This document shows positions 8,515-18,968 of a stretch of 64,000 bases of DNA, piece after piece. Source of the DNA: Candidatus Aminicenantota bacterium (GTDB taxonomy: Bacteria; Acidobacteriota; Aminicenantia; JAMOAD01). The number at the start of each line of letters is the position of its first letter. Positions within the stretch are counted from its first letter, which is position 1. Below the pieces are notes generated by a model. That model had not been told where the DNA came from and ran no database searches. It was given only the letters and a program-made list of their open reading frames with translations. The DNA lies in NCBI GenBank assembly GCA_027061995.1, contig JAMOUT010000101.1:12892-76891 (forward strand), written 5' to 3'. The translations under genes and the position numbers were made by a program.

Positions 8515-10829
8515 TGTCTTAATATGATATCATCTTTTCCGAATATTTTAATATTGATGCTTACAGGTTTTCCCTGATTCCCGTTCTCATCTATTATCTC
8601 TATCTTATGGATTCCCTGTTTAGCCGAATAAAACATTTTAAATCCTTTTCCTATGAATCTGTTATCCACAAACCAATAAACACTCATATCGGATTTAAGA
8701 GGGATTTTTCTCTTTTCAATATTTGTGTTTCCGGGGAAAATAAAAACTTGTTTATCTTCGGGAAATATTATCTTTGCTGTTTTATAATTTGACACATCTC
8801 CGCATCTTCTATCCCGAGCGGGAAGTTTTTCAAGAAGAATCCCCCTTTTACGATACCAAAAGGCTATATCCGGAGGATAAACTCTGAAAATCTTTTCTTC
8901 GTAATCCTCCTTGTCATTCATAACGGATGGACAAACTATTTTACCGGTTTTTTTGTCAATAAAAAATTTTTTATGATAGGGACATTTTTTTCGTGGAACT
9001 CTGTTTTTCAAAACCAATACCTGTTTCAGATTCTTTTCCCCTTCGATGGGAAGCATCCCCGAATACCTGCAAACCTCTATCTTTATCAAATCATTGGGCT
9101 TTTTAAACCATTTCTCTCCTCTGCCTCTGTTTTTGAGAAAATTAAAAATCTCAAATAAAAGGGGGGTGGCTATCCTTGCTCCGACAATATCGGCTGAACT
9201 TTCATTGTCAAAATTGCCGCTCCAGACCCCTACGGTAAAATCGGGATTATATCCCACACTCCAAGCATCAAAATGGCCGTAAGATGTCCCGGTTTTCCAT
9301 GCTATTATGGGGATATTTTCAATATATCTCCAGCTTTCGGGGAAATCAGGTCTCTGATGCTCTGACAGGATTTTCGAGATAAGATAAGTTGTCCCGGGGG
9401 AATAAATCTTTCTCCCTCTTAACCCCTTTTCCCCTTTCAGGTATCTTATATCATAAAGTTTTCCGCCGAGAGGGAAAACAGTGTAAGCTCTTGTAAGCTC
9501 GAGAAGATTGATACTGCATCCTCCGAGAATAATGGATAATCCGTAATTATCAAATGATTTGAGAGAATTGAATTTTAATCTTCCGAGTAGATTATAAAAT
9601 TTCTCAAGACCAACCTCTTTTAAAAGATTTACCGCGGGAACATTTAAGGATTGGGCGAGAGCTGTTTTTGCAGGCACAAGCCCTCTGTATATATCTTTAT
9701 AATTCTTAGGAGCATAAGCTTTAAACTCTATGGGGATATCTTTTAAAAGTGTATCCGTGTTTAAAAATCCGTTTTCTATCGCAAAGGCATAGAGAAAAGG
9801 TTTGAGAGTTGAACCCGGAGAACGAAGGCTTAAGAACCCTTTTATCTGCCCTCCGTTTTTATCAAAATAATCCTGAGAGCCTATGATAGCTTCAAATGTT
9901 TTTTCTCTGTTATTTATCACTACTACCGAGAGATTTTTCACCATAAGATTTTTTATGGATTGATAATAATTTTTTACTATTTTTTCAATCCCTTTTTGAG
10001 TATTATAATCTATTGTGGTTATGAGTTTTTTGTTTTTCGGGAATTTTGTTTTTAAAAAATCGGAAAAATGGGGAATATTAAAAGGTAAAGGTTTTTTTGA
10101 GGGAAAACTTTTTATCTTTAAACCTCTTAAATAATCTGCCCTGTTAAGTATTTTTTTTGATTTGAGTTTTTTCAATAGCTTTTTATAGTATTTGAAGATT
10201 TTTTTTCTGTTTTTCCCTTTTAAATTTAAAAGATTGGGATTTTTGGGGATGATGGTTAAAAGTGCAATCTCCTGAGAGTTAAGTGCTGTAACTGGTTTTC
10301 CGAAATATATCCGCGAGGCGGCTCCTATCCCCTCTATATTTGAGCCGTAAGGAGTTATATTAAGATATATCTCCATAAGCTTTTTTTTGGAATAATGAAG
10401 TTCAAGTTGGACAGCTCTTGCAGCTTCGATAATCTTTGACAATATATTTCTGTTTTTAGGCTCCATCATCCTTGCTATCTGCATTGTGATTGTAGAGCCG
10501 CCGGAAACAACTTTTTTTGCTTTTATATTATTGATAAAAGCTCTTACTATTGATAACGGATTTATCCCGAAATGATAGAAAAAATATCTGTCTTCGGATA
10601 TGAGAAAGATCTTAATTATTTTTTTCGGTATTTTGTTGTAAGGGATAAATATTCTTACTTTATCATCACCTGTCAGATAGAGTCTTGCGAGTTTACCGCT
10701 TTTATAATAAACAATCGTTGATTTTTCAGGGAAAAGTCTCTCTTTCGGCAAAGGAAAAATCCTGTCAAATAAAAACAAAATGAATAATAAAACCGCTATT
10801 ATTAAAATCGGTTTTTTATATTTTCGCAT
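8511..10829 (-). CDS. pbpC: Penicillin-binding protein 1C (bifunctional transglycosylase/transpeptidase)
   Basis: 772 residues, the normal PbpC size. It has an N-terminal membrane anchor (residues 7-22), then a GT51 glycosyltransferase domain with SEDRYFFYHFG and GGSTITMQIAR, and a transpeptidase domain with the nucleophile motif S340-T-L-K343, the SLN motif and the KTGT motif (AWKTGTSYGHFDAW). A C-terminal BiPBP_C domain contains Cys residues. It polymerises and cross-links peptidoglycan at the periplasmic face. The gene follows the alpha-2-macroglobulin gene by 3 bp, the classical pbpC/yfhM pairing. Confidence 0.95.
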   Translation of the reverse strand: MRKYKKPILIIAVLLFILFLFDRIFPLPKERLFPEKSTIVYYKSGKLARLYLTGDDKVRIFIPYNKIPKKIIKIFLISEDRYFFYHFGINPLSIVRAFINNIKAKKVVSGGSTITMQIARMMEPKNRNILSKIIEAARAVQLELHYSKKKLMEIYLNITPYGSNIEGIGAASRIYFGKPVTALNSQEIALLTIIPKNPNLLNLKGKNRKKIFKYYKKLLKKLKSKKILNRADYLRGLKIKSFPSKKPLPFNIPHFSDFLKTKFPKNKKLITTIDYNTQKGIEKIVKNYYQSIKNLMVKNLSVVVINNREKTFEAIIGSQDYFDKNGGQIKGFLSLRSPGSTLKPFLYAFAIENGFLNTDTLLKDIPIEFKAYAPKNYKDIYRGLVPAKTALAQSLNVPAVNLLKEVGLEKFYNLLGRLKFNSLKSFDNYGLSIILGGCSINLLELTRAYTVFPLGGKLYDIRYLKGEKGLRGRKIYSPGTTYLISKILSEHQRPDFPESWRYIENIPIIAWKTGTSYGHFDAWSVGYNPDFTVGVWSGNFDNESSADIVGARIATPLLFEIFNFLKNRGRGEKWFKKPNDLIKIEVCRYSGMLPIEGEKNLKQVLVLKNRVPRKKCPYHKKFFIDKKTGKIVCPSVMNDKEDYEEKIFRVYPPDIAFWYRKRGILLEKLPARDRRCGDVSNYKTAKIIFPEDKQVFIFPGNTNIEKRKIPLKSDMSVYWFVDNRFIGKGFKMFYSAKQGIHKIEIIDENGNQGKPVSINIKIFGKDDIILRQ

Positions 10830-10832
10830 ATA

Positions 10833-13800
10833 TTATTTTATTATAAATCTCCCTTTATTATTCAAGCTTCTTTTCATAGGTGAATACATAAGCTCCCCTT
10901 TGACTGGCGGCAGAACAAAATCACCTTTGCTGACAGCTCTTATGACATAATAGAAAAATCCCTGCTTTGCATTATAGTTTCCGAAAATCATCAATCTGTC
11001 ATCCCTTATATCGGTATATTCGGGGATAAAAGAGGGTTTGCCGAGCCAATTAATCGGATGCTCTCTTCCGATTCGCGGATTTTCTATCTCAAATCCTGCG
11101 GGGATTCTGTCAACTATGGCAAGATTATCCAATCGTCCCATAAAACTTGTGATAGTTAATTTTACCACTATAAGGGATGCAACGGTTGTTGAATATATTC
11201 CCCCTTCCGCGGGAATAGGGGTTCCGTCCATAGTATAATATTTTCTCTCTATATTAAATCCGTTTGAGATATTTTTGTAAAAACTGTCTTTTTTTCTTCC
11301 TGAAACCGTCAAAAACAGATAAACAGGTTCACCTTTATTGATTATTTTAATATTCTCCCCATGATAATCGGCAATATTGTAAAAACCACCTGTTTTACCG
11401 ATTTTCTTAACTGTTTTATCATTAACCATTATCTCAGCATTAATATCCGATAATCTCTCTTTTCTTAGAATTTTACCCAAGCCGAGAACAGACCATACAA
11501 GCTCCTGAGTTGTATAATAATATGAAGGTCTTTGTTTTAGCATTGCGACTATCTGTTTTGCATAAGTGAATTTTTCGGGAGAATCTGTTTCAGCCGTAAG
11601 ATAGAGCCTGACAGCATAGCTCCTTAAAGATGAGCCATAGTATGAACTCATAAAATCCATTCCCGAATTTTCTTTGAGTATTTTCTTTCCTCTCTCATAA
11701 TTTCCGAGATTTATGTATGCTCCGCCGATAAAAGCTCGTCCTTCAAGACTCATATATTTATAATAATTATCATAGTATGAATCAAGTTCTCTTTGGGTAA
11801 ATCTACCGAGTTTTGTTAAAACATATATTGTATAAGCTGATCTATTGAATTGATAAATGTAATAATTGCCCTCTTTTTGTGCGGGTTTTTTGTATCTTAT
11901 GGAATCTTTCAGATAATTAACTCCGTTTCTTAATACAAAATCTGGGATTTCGTATCCGTTTTGTTTTGCTTCATAAAGAAAATGCATCGCATAGGTTGAA
12001 CCCCAAGCAACTTCATAACTGCCCCCTGGCCAAAATGTAAATCCGCCTGAAACAGTTTGCATTGATAGAACCCTGTTTATCCCCGCATCAACATATTTAT
12101 ATATGTTTTTATCTTTTAAAATATCGGGATTTATTGTATTCAAAATATCTTTCAGATACAACAGAGGAAATACGGATGAAACCGTCTGCTCTATACATCC
12201 GTAAGGATACCTTATAAGATTTTGCATAAACCCGAGCTCTTTAATATATTCGAAATTGGATATTGAAAGATTGAGATTTACCCCCGATTTCCATTTTGTA
12301 AGATCAACGGGAACAGTAAATTCTCCGTTTTCAATCTTATAAGAGTTTACTTCCTGCTCTTCAGGCATGGAATCCTTTATCGGGATATCAATCTTTTTGT
12401 CCACTTTTGTAGAATCATCGGAAGCAATAAGCTTAAATATTGCCGCCTTTTTATTTGTGTCCATAACTGAGAACATAAGATTAAATCTAACCGAACTATT
12501 CTTTTTTATCAATATCTTGGGTGGGAGTGAGGATTCGAGTTTGAGATTATCATTTGCTAACTTTAACCTGACATATTGTGAAGTCCCTTTATTATTGAAT
12601 ATTTCAACCGGAACCGTGAATCTGTCCCCCTTTATGAGAACTCTCGGAAGAGTGGCTTCTATCGTAATATTATCTTTTATAAAAACCGTTTTTTCACCGT
12701 TTCCGAATTTTTCCCCTGCCGTTGCCACAACCATAACCCTTAATCTACCTTGGTAATTTGGAATTTTAAATTTAACTTCCCATTCACCTCTGTTATTGAG
12801 TTGTCCTATACCCGACCATAATGATACAGGTTTTACCCTTCTTACGACAGGAGGTTTACCTTTTTTCATCACTCCTTCATCTCCGGAACCAGCTCCATTC
12901 CTTCTGTAATCTGAAAGATCAGGCAAAAGCATACCGAACATATCGTATGTCCATGTTTCAAGCCTTCTTTTCCTGAAAAAGAATCCTACGGGGTCAGGGG
13001 TGGAAAAATCTGTTATTTGAAGTATCCCCTCGTCAACCGCTGCAATTGTTATATTAACAGGTTTTTTTGATTTTGTTTTAACTTTTATTAAAAGATTTTC
13101 TCCCGGTTTTACCTTTTCGGGAGTTTTTATATCTATTTTTAACAGATTTTTGTCGGGGATTATTTTCAGAGGGGCGGTTCCGAAAGCTCTCGAAGGAAAA
13201 GGATCATTATTATCGGTTTTCTTGATTATCAAAAGGGAGATATAAACATTGGGAAGATACATGTTTTTTCTGATTTTAATCTTAATATCCTGTTTTCCCC
13301 TCTTAATATCTTTCCATTTTGAATAAAGGAGCTCATTCCCCTCGACACTTATCAAAAGTTTGCCGTCAAAAGGTGCTGTAAAACCAACCTTTACTTTATC
13401 ACCTACCTCTGCAACTTTTTTATCAAGGATAAGATTCATTCTTTCGGCTGGCCTGCTCCTCTTTTCCTCTCCTCCGATATCCCACCAATAAGTGGAAAGA
13501 ATTGCATCCGTGATAGCATCACCGTTTTTATCTTTTACTCTGATTCTGTATGTTCCCCAATTAGGGGTAAAAGAGATGTTGAATTTTCCGTTTGAACAAT
13601 CCGTTTTTCCGCTGTCAATCAATTCTTCATAACTCACCCTTTTATATTTTGATCTCCATTCATCTCTATCATAATAATATACCCAACTGTAATCTCTCTT
13701 ATATATCTCAAAAACAAGCTTTTTATTCTCTTTAATCAATTTACCGTCGGAACTTAGGATAACCCCTTTAAGCTCGGTCTTTTCCCCGCTGCCGAGGTAT

Positions 13801-16268
13801 CCTGCGGGAGTTTCTATCCCTATATATTCTTTAAAAGGTGAATAAATCGAAGAAACTTTCCTTAAAACACTTTTCCCGCTATCCCCTTCACAAACTTCAC
13901 TATCCACTAAGATTTTCATCTTCCCGGAATATTTTCCTGTCGGGATTGTAACCTTTACTTGTTTTTTACCGTTTTCATCGAGTTTACCACTCTCCTCATA
14001 TATTTTGATTTGTTTAAAATCGGATATTTCTGTCCCGAAAACATATCCCGAATAATTTTTAAAACTTGTTATAATCGGAACCATGTAAGCTGTTATTTTG
14101 AATTTTCCCTCTTTAACGGGAGGTCCGAAAAGATAGTTGGCTTTAAGCGTTATTTCGGGGGTTTCATCAAGTTGAAACTCTTTCTTATTAATCTCCGCTT
14201 TAAGTTTTATTCTTTCGGGGATAAAATCCTCAAGTTTTATATAATAATATCCGATTTGTTTGTCTCCGAGAAAACATCTTACCGGATATGTTCCTGTTTT
14301 ATCATAATCAGAGAATGCTATTTTCCATTCCATCATTCCGTTTGCATTAGGCTTACCTTTCAGGATTTTTTTCAGTTTACCGTCGGGTCTGAATATTTTA
14401 AGATTAAAAGTTAAATCATTTACAGGTTTTAAATTGGAATCTCTTATTATTACGGCTATATTCGCTTTTTCTCCCGGGCGGAAAATATCTCTTTCCGAAT
14501 ATATGAATGCCTGATAACCGGATTCAGATTCATAAGGCGCTCCACCTGTATCATAATCCGAAACATCTATTTTGGAATAATCAGCATCAAGATATGTGAA
14601 ATCATCCCCTTTTTCCGCTGTGATTAAAAGAAGTTTTCCCGTGGATTTAAGATTTTCAATATTAGTAAATTCAACCGAACCATCACTTCCCGTATATGCG
14701 GAACTTCTTATCTGATTATTGATTGTAAGAAGAGATATTTTCACACCACTTATAAAATCATGATTTTTCAAATCAAGTGCCCAAACCTTAATGGTGTTTT
14801 TACCCCTTTTATATACAAGTCCTATATTTGTAAGATTCACCCAAATAGTATCAGAGTCATAACTATTGCCCGTCGGGAATATCTTTATCTCAAAAACCCC
14901 TTTTTGTTTTTCTCCCGTAAATTCTTTTAAACCAACACTTGTAATAATCTCTTTGTTTTTTGTTTTACCGAGAATTATATCCTTTTTGAAAATTTCGGAT
15001 GATACATACTCATCTGCCTCTCTTTCATCTTCCCAATTGTTTTTATAATATTTTGCATACCAAAAAGATAGATTATTGGGATATATTTTTCTGATTATGA
15101 TTCTCGCTTTTTCAATATTAACACTTTTTATTTTTACTATGGGATTATCCCCTTTCGGAAGGTATCTTCCTTTATAAAGAAAATTAAGTTCTTCCGAGAA
15201 ATCGGGGACCTTAACAAAAAATTTCTCATCCTTGTCAATCTCTTTATTATCCGTTGATTTAAGACCTTTTTTTACCGTTATATTAAACTTTTCTCCGGGT
15301 TGAAAATCAGCGCTTATTATCGCAAGTTTTCCCACTTTTCGAACGGAATATTTTATAAAAGGGGAAATACTAAAAAAGGAGGAAAAATCATTTGCTTTAA
15401 TTTCCGATGAGAATCTTAAAAGAAGTGAAAATTTTTGATTTCTCTCTTTAAATTCATATTTCACGAGTTTAAAATATCCGGGTTCAATTAATTTCAAAGA
15501 TTTAACGAATGTTTTCCCGAGAGTTAATTTATTGTTTTTTACGGTAAGTTCGGAACTTATTTTTAATATTAAGGGATACTTTGCTTTTATAATATAATCG
15601 GGAAGATTGGATATATTTATGTAAAATATTTTATTATCTTCATTTGATGAGATTTCAAAAGGGAACTCTTTCCCCGTTTCATTATCAATGAATTTCAGAG
15701 ATTCTTTCAGATTCTCACTGTCAACCGAATAATTGAAAGGTATCTCTATTTTAGCACTTTTATCATAATAATTTATTGAAATAACCGAGGGTTCGAGAAC
15801 CTTAAAATCTTCAGTTGTAAAAAAGAAATTCTTAGTCTCCTTTAATTTTACTTTATCGGTTAAACTGCCTGTTAAGGCAACTCTGTATGTTGTGGCGGGT
15901 TTATACCTTTCTTCGGGGTAAAAAGCCAAGCGGGATGAGTTTTCCCAAAAGATGGAACCTCTGACCGGGGGGTAAAGTTTAATAGGAAAATCCCTTGTTA
16001 TAAGTGTTCTGCCTTTGATTTTTTTATTAACAGGGGTTGAAAAATCTATATATACTGGAACTTGTCCTTCGGAAGGGTTTTTAAGAAGAGAAAATTTAAT
16101 ATTCACTTTATCTTCAACTTTACTTTCTATATCAACAATCTTTGTGGTGGTTCGCACAATTTTTTCGATTTCACCTCCACTCTTTTTAAAAAGTTTCCCC
16201 TTAACAAAGAGAAAACCGACTATCAAAATGATTATGATTGAGAATATTACTATATTTTTTTTGTTCAT
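10833..16268 (-). CDS. Bacterial alpha-2-macroglobulin (thioester-containing, YfhM type)
   Basis: 1811 residues, slightly longer than E. coli YfhM. An N-terminal hydrophobic segment (about 5-23) with no clear lipobox suggests a membrane anchor. Multiple macroglobulin-like beta domains follow, with conserved blocks around SERDIFRPGEKANI (MG domain) and the A2M central domain near VKPVSLWSG. The thioester motif C1358-I-E-Q1361 is intact, followed by the alpha-helical toroid domain (GGFTFWPGG). It traps foreign peptidases covalently and is thought to protect the envelope with PbpC. It starts the operon; an SD (CGGAGG) sits 6 bp before the ATG. Confidence 0.93.
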   Translation of the reverse strand: MNKKNIVIFSIIIILIVGFLFVKGKLFKKSGGEIEKIVRTTTKIVDIESKVEDKVNIKFSLLKNPSEGQVPVYIDFSTPVNKKIKGRTLITRDFPIKLYPPVRGSIFWENSSRLAFYPEERYKPATTYRVALTGSLTDKVKLKETKNFFFTTEDFKVLEPSVISINYYDKSAKIEIPFNYSVDSENLKESLKFIDNETGKEFPFEISSNEDNKIFYINISNLPDYIIKAKYPLILKISSELTVKNNKLTLGKTFVKSLKLIEPGYFKLVKYEFKERNQKFSLLLRFSSEIKANDFSSFFSISPFIKYSVRKVGKLAIISADFQPGEKFNITVKKGLKSTDNKEIDKDEKFFVKVPDFSEELNFLYKGRYLPKGDNPIVKIKSVNIEKARIIIRKIYPNNLSFWYAKYYKNNWEDEREADEYVSSEIFKKDIILGKTKNKEIITSVGLKEFTGEKQKGVFEIKIFPTGNSYDSDTIWVNLTNIGLVYKRGKNTIKVWALDLKNHDFISGVKISLLTINNQIRSSAYTGSDGSVEFTNIENLKSTGKLLLITAEKGDDFTYLDADYSKIDVSDYDTGGAPYESESGYQAFIYSERDIFRPGEKANIAVIIRDSNLKPVNDLTFNLKIFRPDGKLKKILKGKPNANGMMEWKIAFSDYDKTGTYPVRCFLGDKQIGYYYIKLEDFIPERIKLKAEINKKEFQLDETPEITLKANYLFGPPVKEGKFKITAYMVPIITSFKNYSGYVFGTEISDFKQIKIYEESGKLDENGKKQVKVTIPTGKYSGKMKILVDSEVCEGDSGKSVLRKVSSIYSPFKEYIGIETPAGYLGSGEKTELKGVILSSDGKLIKENKKLVFEIYKRDYSWVYYYDRDEWRSKYKRVSYEELIDSGKTDCSNGKFNISFTPNWGTYRIRVKDKNGDAITDAILSTYWWDIGGEEKRSRPAERMNLILDKKVAEVGDKVKVGFTAPFDGKLLISVEGNELLYSKWKDIKRGKQDIKIKIRKNMYLPNVYISLLIIKKTDNNDPFPSRAFGTAPLKIIPDKNLLKIDIKTPEKVKPGENLLIKVKTKSKKPVNITIAAVDEGILQITDFSTPDPVGFFFRKRRLETWTYDMFGMLLPDLSDYRRNGAGSGDEGVMKKGKPPVVRRVKPVSLWSGIGQLNNRGEWEVKFKIPNYQGRLRVMVVATAGEKFGNGEKTVFIKDNITIEATLPRVLIKGDRFTVPVEIFNNKGTSQYVRLKLANDNLKLESSLPPKILIKKNSSVRFNLMFSVMDTNKKAAIFKLIASDDSTKVDKKIDIPIKDSMPEEQEVNSYKIENGEFTVPVDLTKWKSGVNLNLSISNFEYIKELGFMQNLIRYPYGCIEQTVSSVFPLLYLKDILNTINPDILKDKNIYKYVDAGINRVLSMQTVSGGFTFWPGGSYEVAWGSTYAMHFLYEAKQNGYEIPDFVLRNGVNYLKDSIRYKKPAQKEGNYYIYQFNRSAYTIYVLTKLGRFTQRELDSYYDNYYKYMSLEGRAFIGGAYINLGNYERGKKILKENSGMDFMSSYYGSSLRSYAVRLYLTAETDSPEKFTYAKQIVAMLKQRPSYYYTTQELVWSVLGLGKILRKERLSDINAEIMVNDKTVKKIGKTGGFYNIADYHGENIKIINKGEPVYLFLTVSGRKKDSFYKNISNGFNIERKYYTMDGTPIPAEGGIYSTTVASLIVVKLTITSFMGRLDNLAIVDRIPAGFEIENPRIGREHPINWLGKPSFIPEYTDIRDDRLMIFGNYNAKQGFFYYVIRAVSKGDFVLPPVKGELMYSPMKRSLNNKGRFIIK

Positions 16269-16285
16269 CTTTTACCTCCGAAAAA

Positions 16286-16314
16286 ATATTATCAAAGAAT
16301 ATTTTCATTGTAAA
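16286..16314 (-). promoter_or_regulatory. Probable promoter of the alpha-2-macroglobulin operon
   Basis: Minus strand: TTTACA (16314-16309) and TAATAT (16291-16286) with a 17-bp spacer; an overlapping GATAAT gives 15 bp. It lies just upstream of the SD and ATG. The region between here and lptD (16315-16450) is less AT-rich and shows only short imperfect inverted repeats. Confidence 0.5.
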
Positions 16315-16466
16315 GGGGAGGAATTTTAACCTCAAACCCCGGCACGGATTTAAGGAAGCCGTAACGACTACTCTGTTTCATAAACCCTCTTCCATCCGTT
16401 TAATCTCTTTCTCATTCGAGGTTTTGTTGTTAAAACCAAACACTTATATTTTTCTATTATTTACTA

Positions 16467-16472
16467 TATAAT
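16467..16472 (+). promoter_or_regulatory. lptD -10 element placed 5 bp from the start codon
   Basis: TATAAT at 16467-16472, with a weak -35 (TTATAT, 16444-16449) at 17 bp. The ATG begins at 16478, and no Shine-Dalgarno sequence is visible. If used, the transcript would start at or beside the ATG, giving a leaderless mRNA. Confidence 0.45.
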
Positions 16473-16477
16473 ATCAG

Positions 16478-18601
16478 ATGATGAAAAAGATAATCCTGTT
16501 TTTGATTTTACTTCTATCCGTCTATCTCTCCCTAAGTCAAAATCTTCCGGTTATTAAAGCCAAGCAATACAGACTGGATAAAAACAAAATGATTTTTGAA
16601 GGGGAAGTTATTGTTTCTCTTGATAAAATAAAAATATTTTGCAATAAACTTGTATATGATACAAAAACAAAGATAGGAATTGCTTCGGGAAATATTCAGG
16701 TTAAAGGTGATGATTTTTTCTTTAATGTATCGAGTTTAAAGTTTAATTTTGATAAACATAATTTTGTATCAAAGGATGTATTCGCATTAATTAAACCTGA
16801 TATCTCCTTTAAAGCTGAAAAAGTTGAAAAGGTTAATAAGAAAAAATATATTTTTCATAAAGGATTTTTCACCACATGCACTCAGTGTAATCCGAGATGG
16901 AAAATAAAGTTAAATAAAGCTATTTATGTTGAAGATGATAGAATAGAGGTGATAAGCGCACTCTTTAAGATTAAGAGTGTTCCCGCTTTTTATCTCCCCT
17001 ATTTTTATTATCCGATAAAAAGCAAAAAAAGAAAAACCGGATTTTTGATGCCTTTTGTCGGTTATTCGAGTTTTAAAGGGTATATGGTAAAAGAATCTTT
17101 CTTTTGGGCGATTAAAGATAATATTGATTTAACCGTAAACGGGGAATATAACTCGCTTTTCGGAAAAGGGGTAAGCGGAGAATTCAGATCGGGAGATGCA
17201 AAAGGTAATTTTTTAAACTTTTCGGGAACATATCTAAAGGATGATAAAAATATAAATTATATAATAAAAGGTGGCAGTAAAATAAATTTTTCCGATACTT
17301 TATCGCTCTATATGAATACGAATTTTAACAGTGGTTTGAATTTTATTCAAAATTATTCGGATAGTTTTAATTATGCTTTAACAAGAAATTTTTATTCCAA
17401 TATCTATTTAAAAAAGAATATAAATAATTTAACAATCACTTTTTCTGCGGATCAAAGTGAAACTTTTTATTCTTATACCGACTCAACGAGAAAAATAAGA
17501 CACTTACCGTCAGTGAGTATTGATCTTTATAAAACAGAGATAATTCCCAAAACACTATACTTTTCTTTTAAAGCGGGTAGCAAAAATACGGGAAAATATA
17601 CGAACGAGGATTGGTTATCCGTAAATAAGTTATATTTAAACCCCTCGATAGCCTTAAATCTAAAACCGACTCCATGGTTAACATTTGATTTTGATTATTC
17701 CTTTAATAATTACTTGTATCTGAAAAGCTATGAAGAACTTAACGGGGAAAAAACAATTTCCGATAAGAATCTCTATTTTAACCAACATGAGATAAAAGCA
17801 TCTATAATAGGTCCAATTTTTTTCAAGGTTTACGATACTTCCCGGTCAAATTTGTTTTACAAGATAAAACACACGATAGAACCCTCCGTTAACTATAGAT
17901 ATGTGCAACTTGTCGATGAAAAACCCATGATAATCCCCCTTGATTGGGAAGACTATTTTTTCTATTATAATCAGATTGATTTTACTATAACAAACAGAAT
18001 TTATGCAAAAATTGATAAAGATACCCCTTCCAAAGAGATTATGAATTTCGGTTTTTCTCAATCCTATTTTTTAAATCCTTTGTATCAAAGACTATATTTT
18101 TTTCCACCTACAGGAGTTAATAAAAAGGATATCAGATGGTCTGAAAAATCAATATTTTTAAGAATTAATCCGAGTTCTAATTTTTATCTGTCTGTTAATG
18201 GTTCTTATAATCAATACTATAAATCATTTAGGAATCTGTCGGTTAGTCTTAATGCCAAAGATAGCAATGATATAATAAATGTTAATTATTCATACAACAG
18301 ATTGAAAAGATTAAGACCTGATAATATTGTCGCTGCAATGGAATTTATGAGAGGTAAAATAGAGTTAAAGCCGTCCTTTCTGCCTATGGAATTTACAACC
18401 TTTGCGGATTATAATATTCAGACCAAAGAACTTTATTCCGCCGGAATATTCTTAAAATTAAAATTTCAATGTGTTGATTTTAATTTTCAAGTAAGAAAAA
18501 GGGGGTATATAACTATCGGCTCTGATACTCAGTTTCTTTTCAGTATTGGTTTCGGAACCATAAAACCCTCTGTTTCAACTATGGATAACCTTGACTTTTA
18601 G
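16478..18601 (+). CDS. lptD: LPS-assembly outer-membrane protein LptD
   Basis: 707 residues with a signal peptide (1-20). The N-terminal OstA/LptA-like beta-jellyroll has repeated strands (EGEVIVSLDKIKIFCNKLVY, GIASGNIQVKGD). A Cys pair C134-T-Q-C137 sits at the position where LptD forms disulfides. The large C-terminal LptD barrel begins with the FYLPYFYYPIK / KTGFLMPFVGYSS block, which is strongly diagnostic. It inserts LPS into the outer leaflet of the outer membrane. Two tandem ATG codons stand at the start without an SD. It is followed by rpsU 52 bp downstream. It shows that the cell makes an LPS-type outer membrane, consistent with hldD at 52564. Confidence 0.9.
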   Translation: MMKKIILFLILLLSVYLSLSQNLPVIKAKQYRLDKNKMIFEGEVIVSLDKIKIFCNKLVYDTKTKIGIASGNIQVKGDDFFFNVSSLKFNFDKHNFVSKDVFALIKPDISFKAEKVEKVNKKKYIFHKGFFTTCTQCNPRWKIKLNKAIYVEDDRIEVISALFKIKSVPAFYLPYFYYPIKSKKRKTGFLMPFVGYSSFKGYMVKESFFWAIKDNIDLTVNGEYNSLFGKGVSGEFRSGDAKGNFLNFSGTYLKDDKNINYIIKGGSKINFSDTLSLYMNTNFNSGLNFIQNYSDSFNYALTRNFYSNIYLKKNINNLTITFSADQSETFYSYTDSTRKIRHLPSVSIDLYKTEIIPKTLYFSFKAGSKNTGKYTNEDWLSVNKLYLNPSIALNLKPTPWLTFDFDYSFNNYLYLKSYEELNGEKTISDKNLYFNQHEIKASIIGPIFFKVYDTSRSNLFYKIKHTIEPSVNYRYVQLVDEKPMIIPLDWEDYFFYYNQIDFTITNRIYAKIDKDTPSKEIMNFGFSQSYFLNPLYQRLYFFPPTGVNKKDIRWSEKSIFLRINPSSNFYLSVNGSYNQYYKSFRNLSVSLNAKDSNDIINVNYSYNRLKRLRPDNIVAAMEFMRGKIELKPSFLPMEFTTFADYNIQTKELYSAGIFLKLKFQCVDFNFQVRKRGYITIGSDTQFLFSIGFGTIKPSVSTMDNLDF

Positions 18602-18653
18602 TGAATAATAGTGTATAAATATTGACTTATAATAAATTAAAGAGGTGATATTA

Positions 18654-18857
18654 GTGGCTTATGTACAGGTAAAAGAAAATGAAAAATTTGAGTATGCTTT
18701 AAAAAGGTTTAAAAGAAAAGTTCAGCAAGAGGCTATAATCAAAGAGGTAAAAAAACACTCCATCTATTTAAAACCGGGTGAGAGAAGAAGATTAAGGAAA
18801 CTTCAAGCATTAAAAAGAATCCATAAAAAGATGAGAAGATCCTCAAACGAAGGATAA
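18654..18857 (+). CDS. rpsU: 30S ribosomal protein S21
   Basis: 67 residues from a GTG start at 18654, chosen because AGAGGTG (18641-18647) is the ribosome site for this codon and the family starts just before VQVKENE. A GTG at 18645 would overlap the SD. Family features are the VKENE...FEYALKRFKRKV segment and the very basic C-terminus (GERRRLRKLQALKR). S21 assists mRNA selection on the 30S subunit. It may be read from the lptD transcript. Confidence 0.95.
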   Translation: MAYVQVKENEKFEYALKRFKRKVQQEAIIKEVKKHSIYLKPGERRRLRKLQALKRIHKKMRRSSNEG

Positions 18858-18968
18858 TTCCAATATAAATCAAAAATTAAATATAAATTAAGATTTTTTT
18901 ATAGTTAAATCATCTATTAAATTAAAAGATTGTTTTAATTTTAAAAGTTTAAACAAATTATTATCGTA

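Noticed and set aside
13959-14414. 151-codon ORF antisense to the alpha-2-macroglobulin gene
   Set aside because: Phe/Ile-rich shadow translation of beta-strand coding sequence; no start signal.
18645-18653. Upstream GTG as the rpsU start
   Set aside because: It overlaps the ribosome site and adds residues not typical of S21; GTG 18654 is better.
18919-18941. AAATTAAAA/TTTTAATTT palindrome between rpsU and nrnA as a terminator
   Set aside because: The stem is purely A-T and too weak to call an intrinsic terminator; it may be chance in AT-rich DNA.
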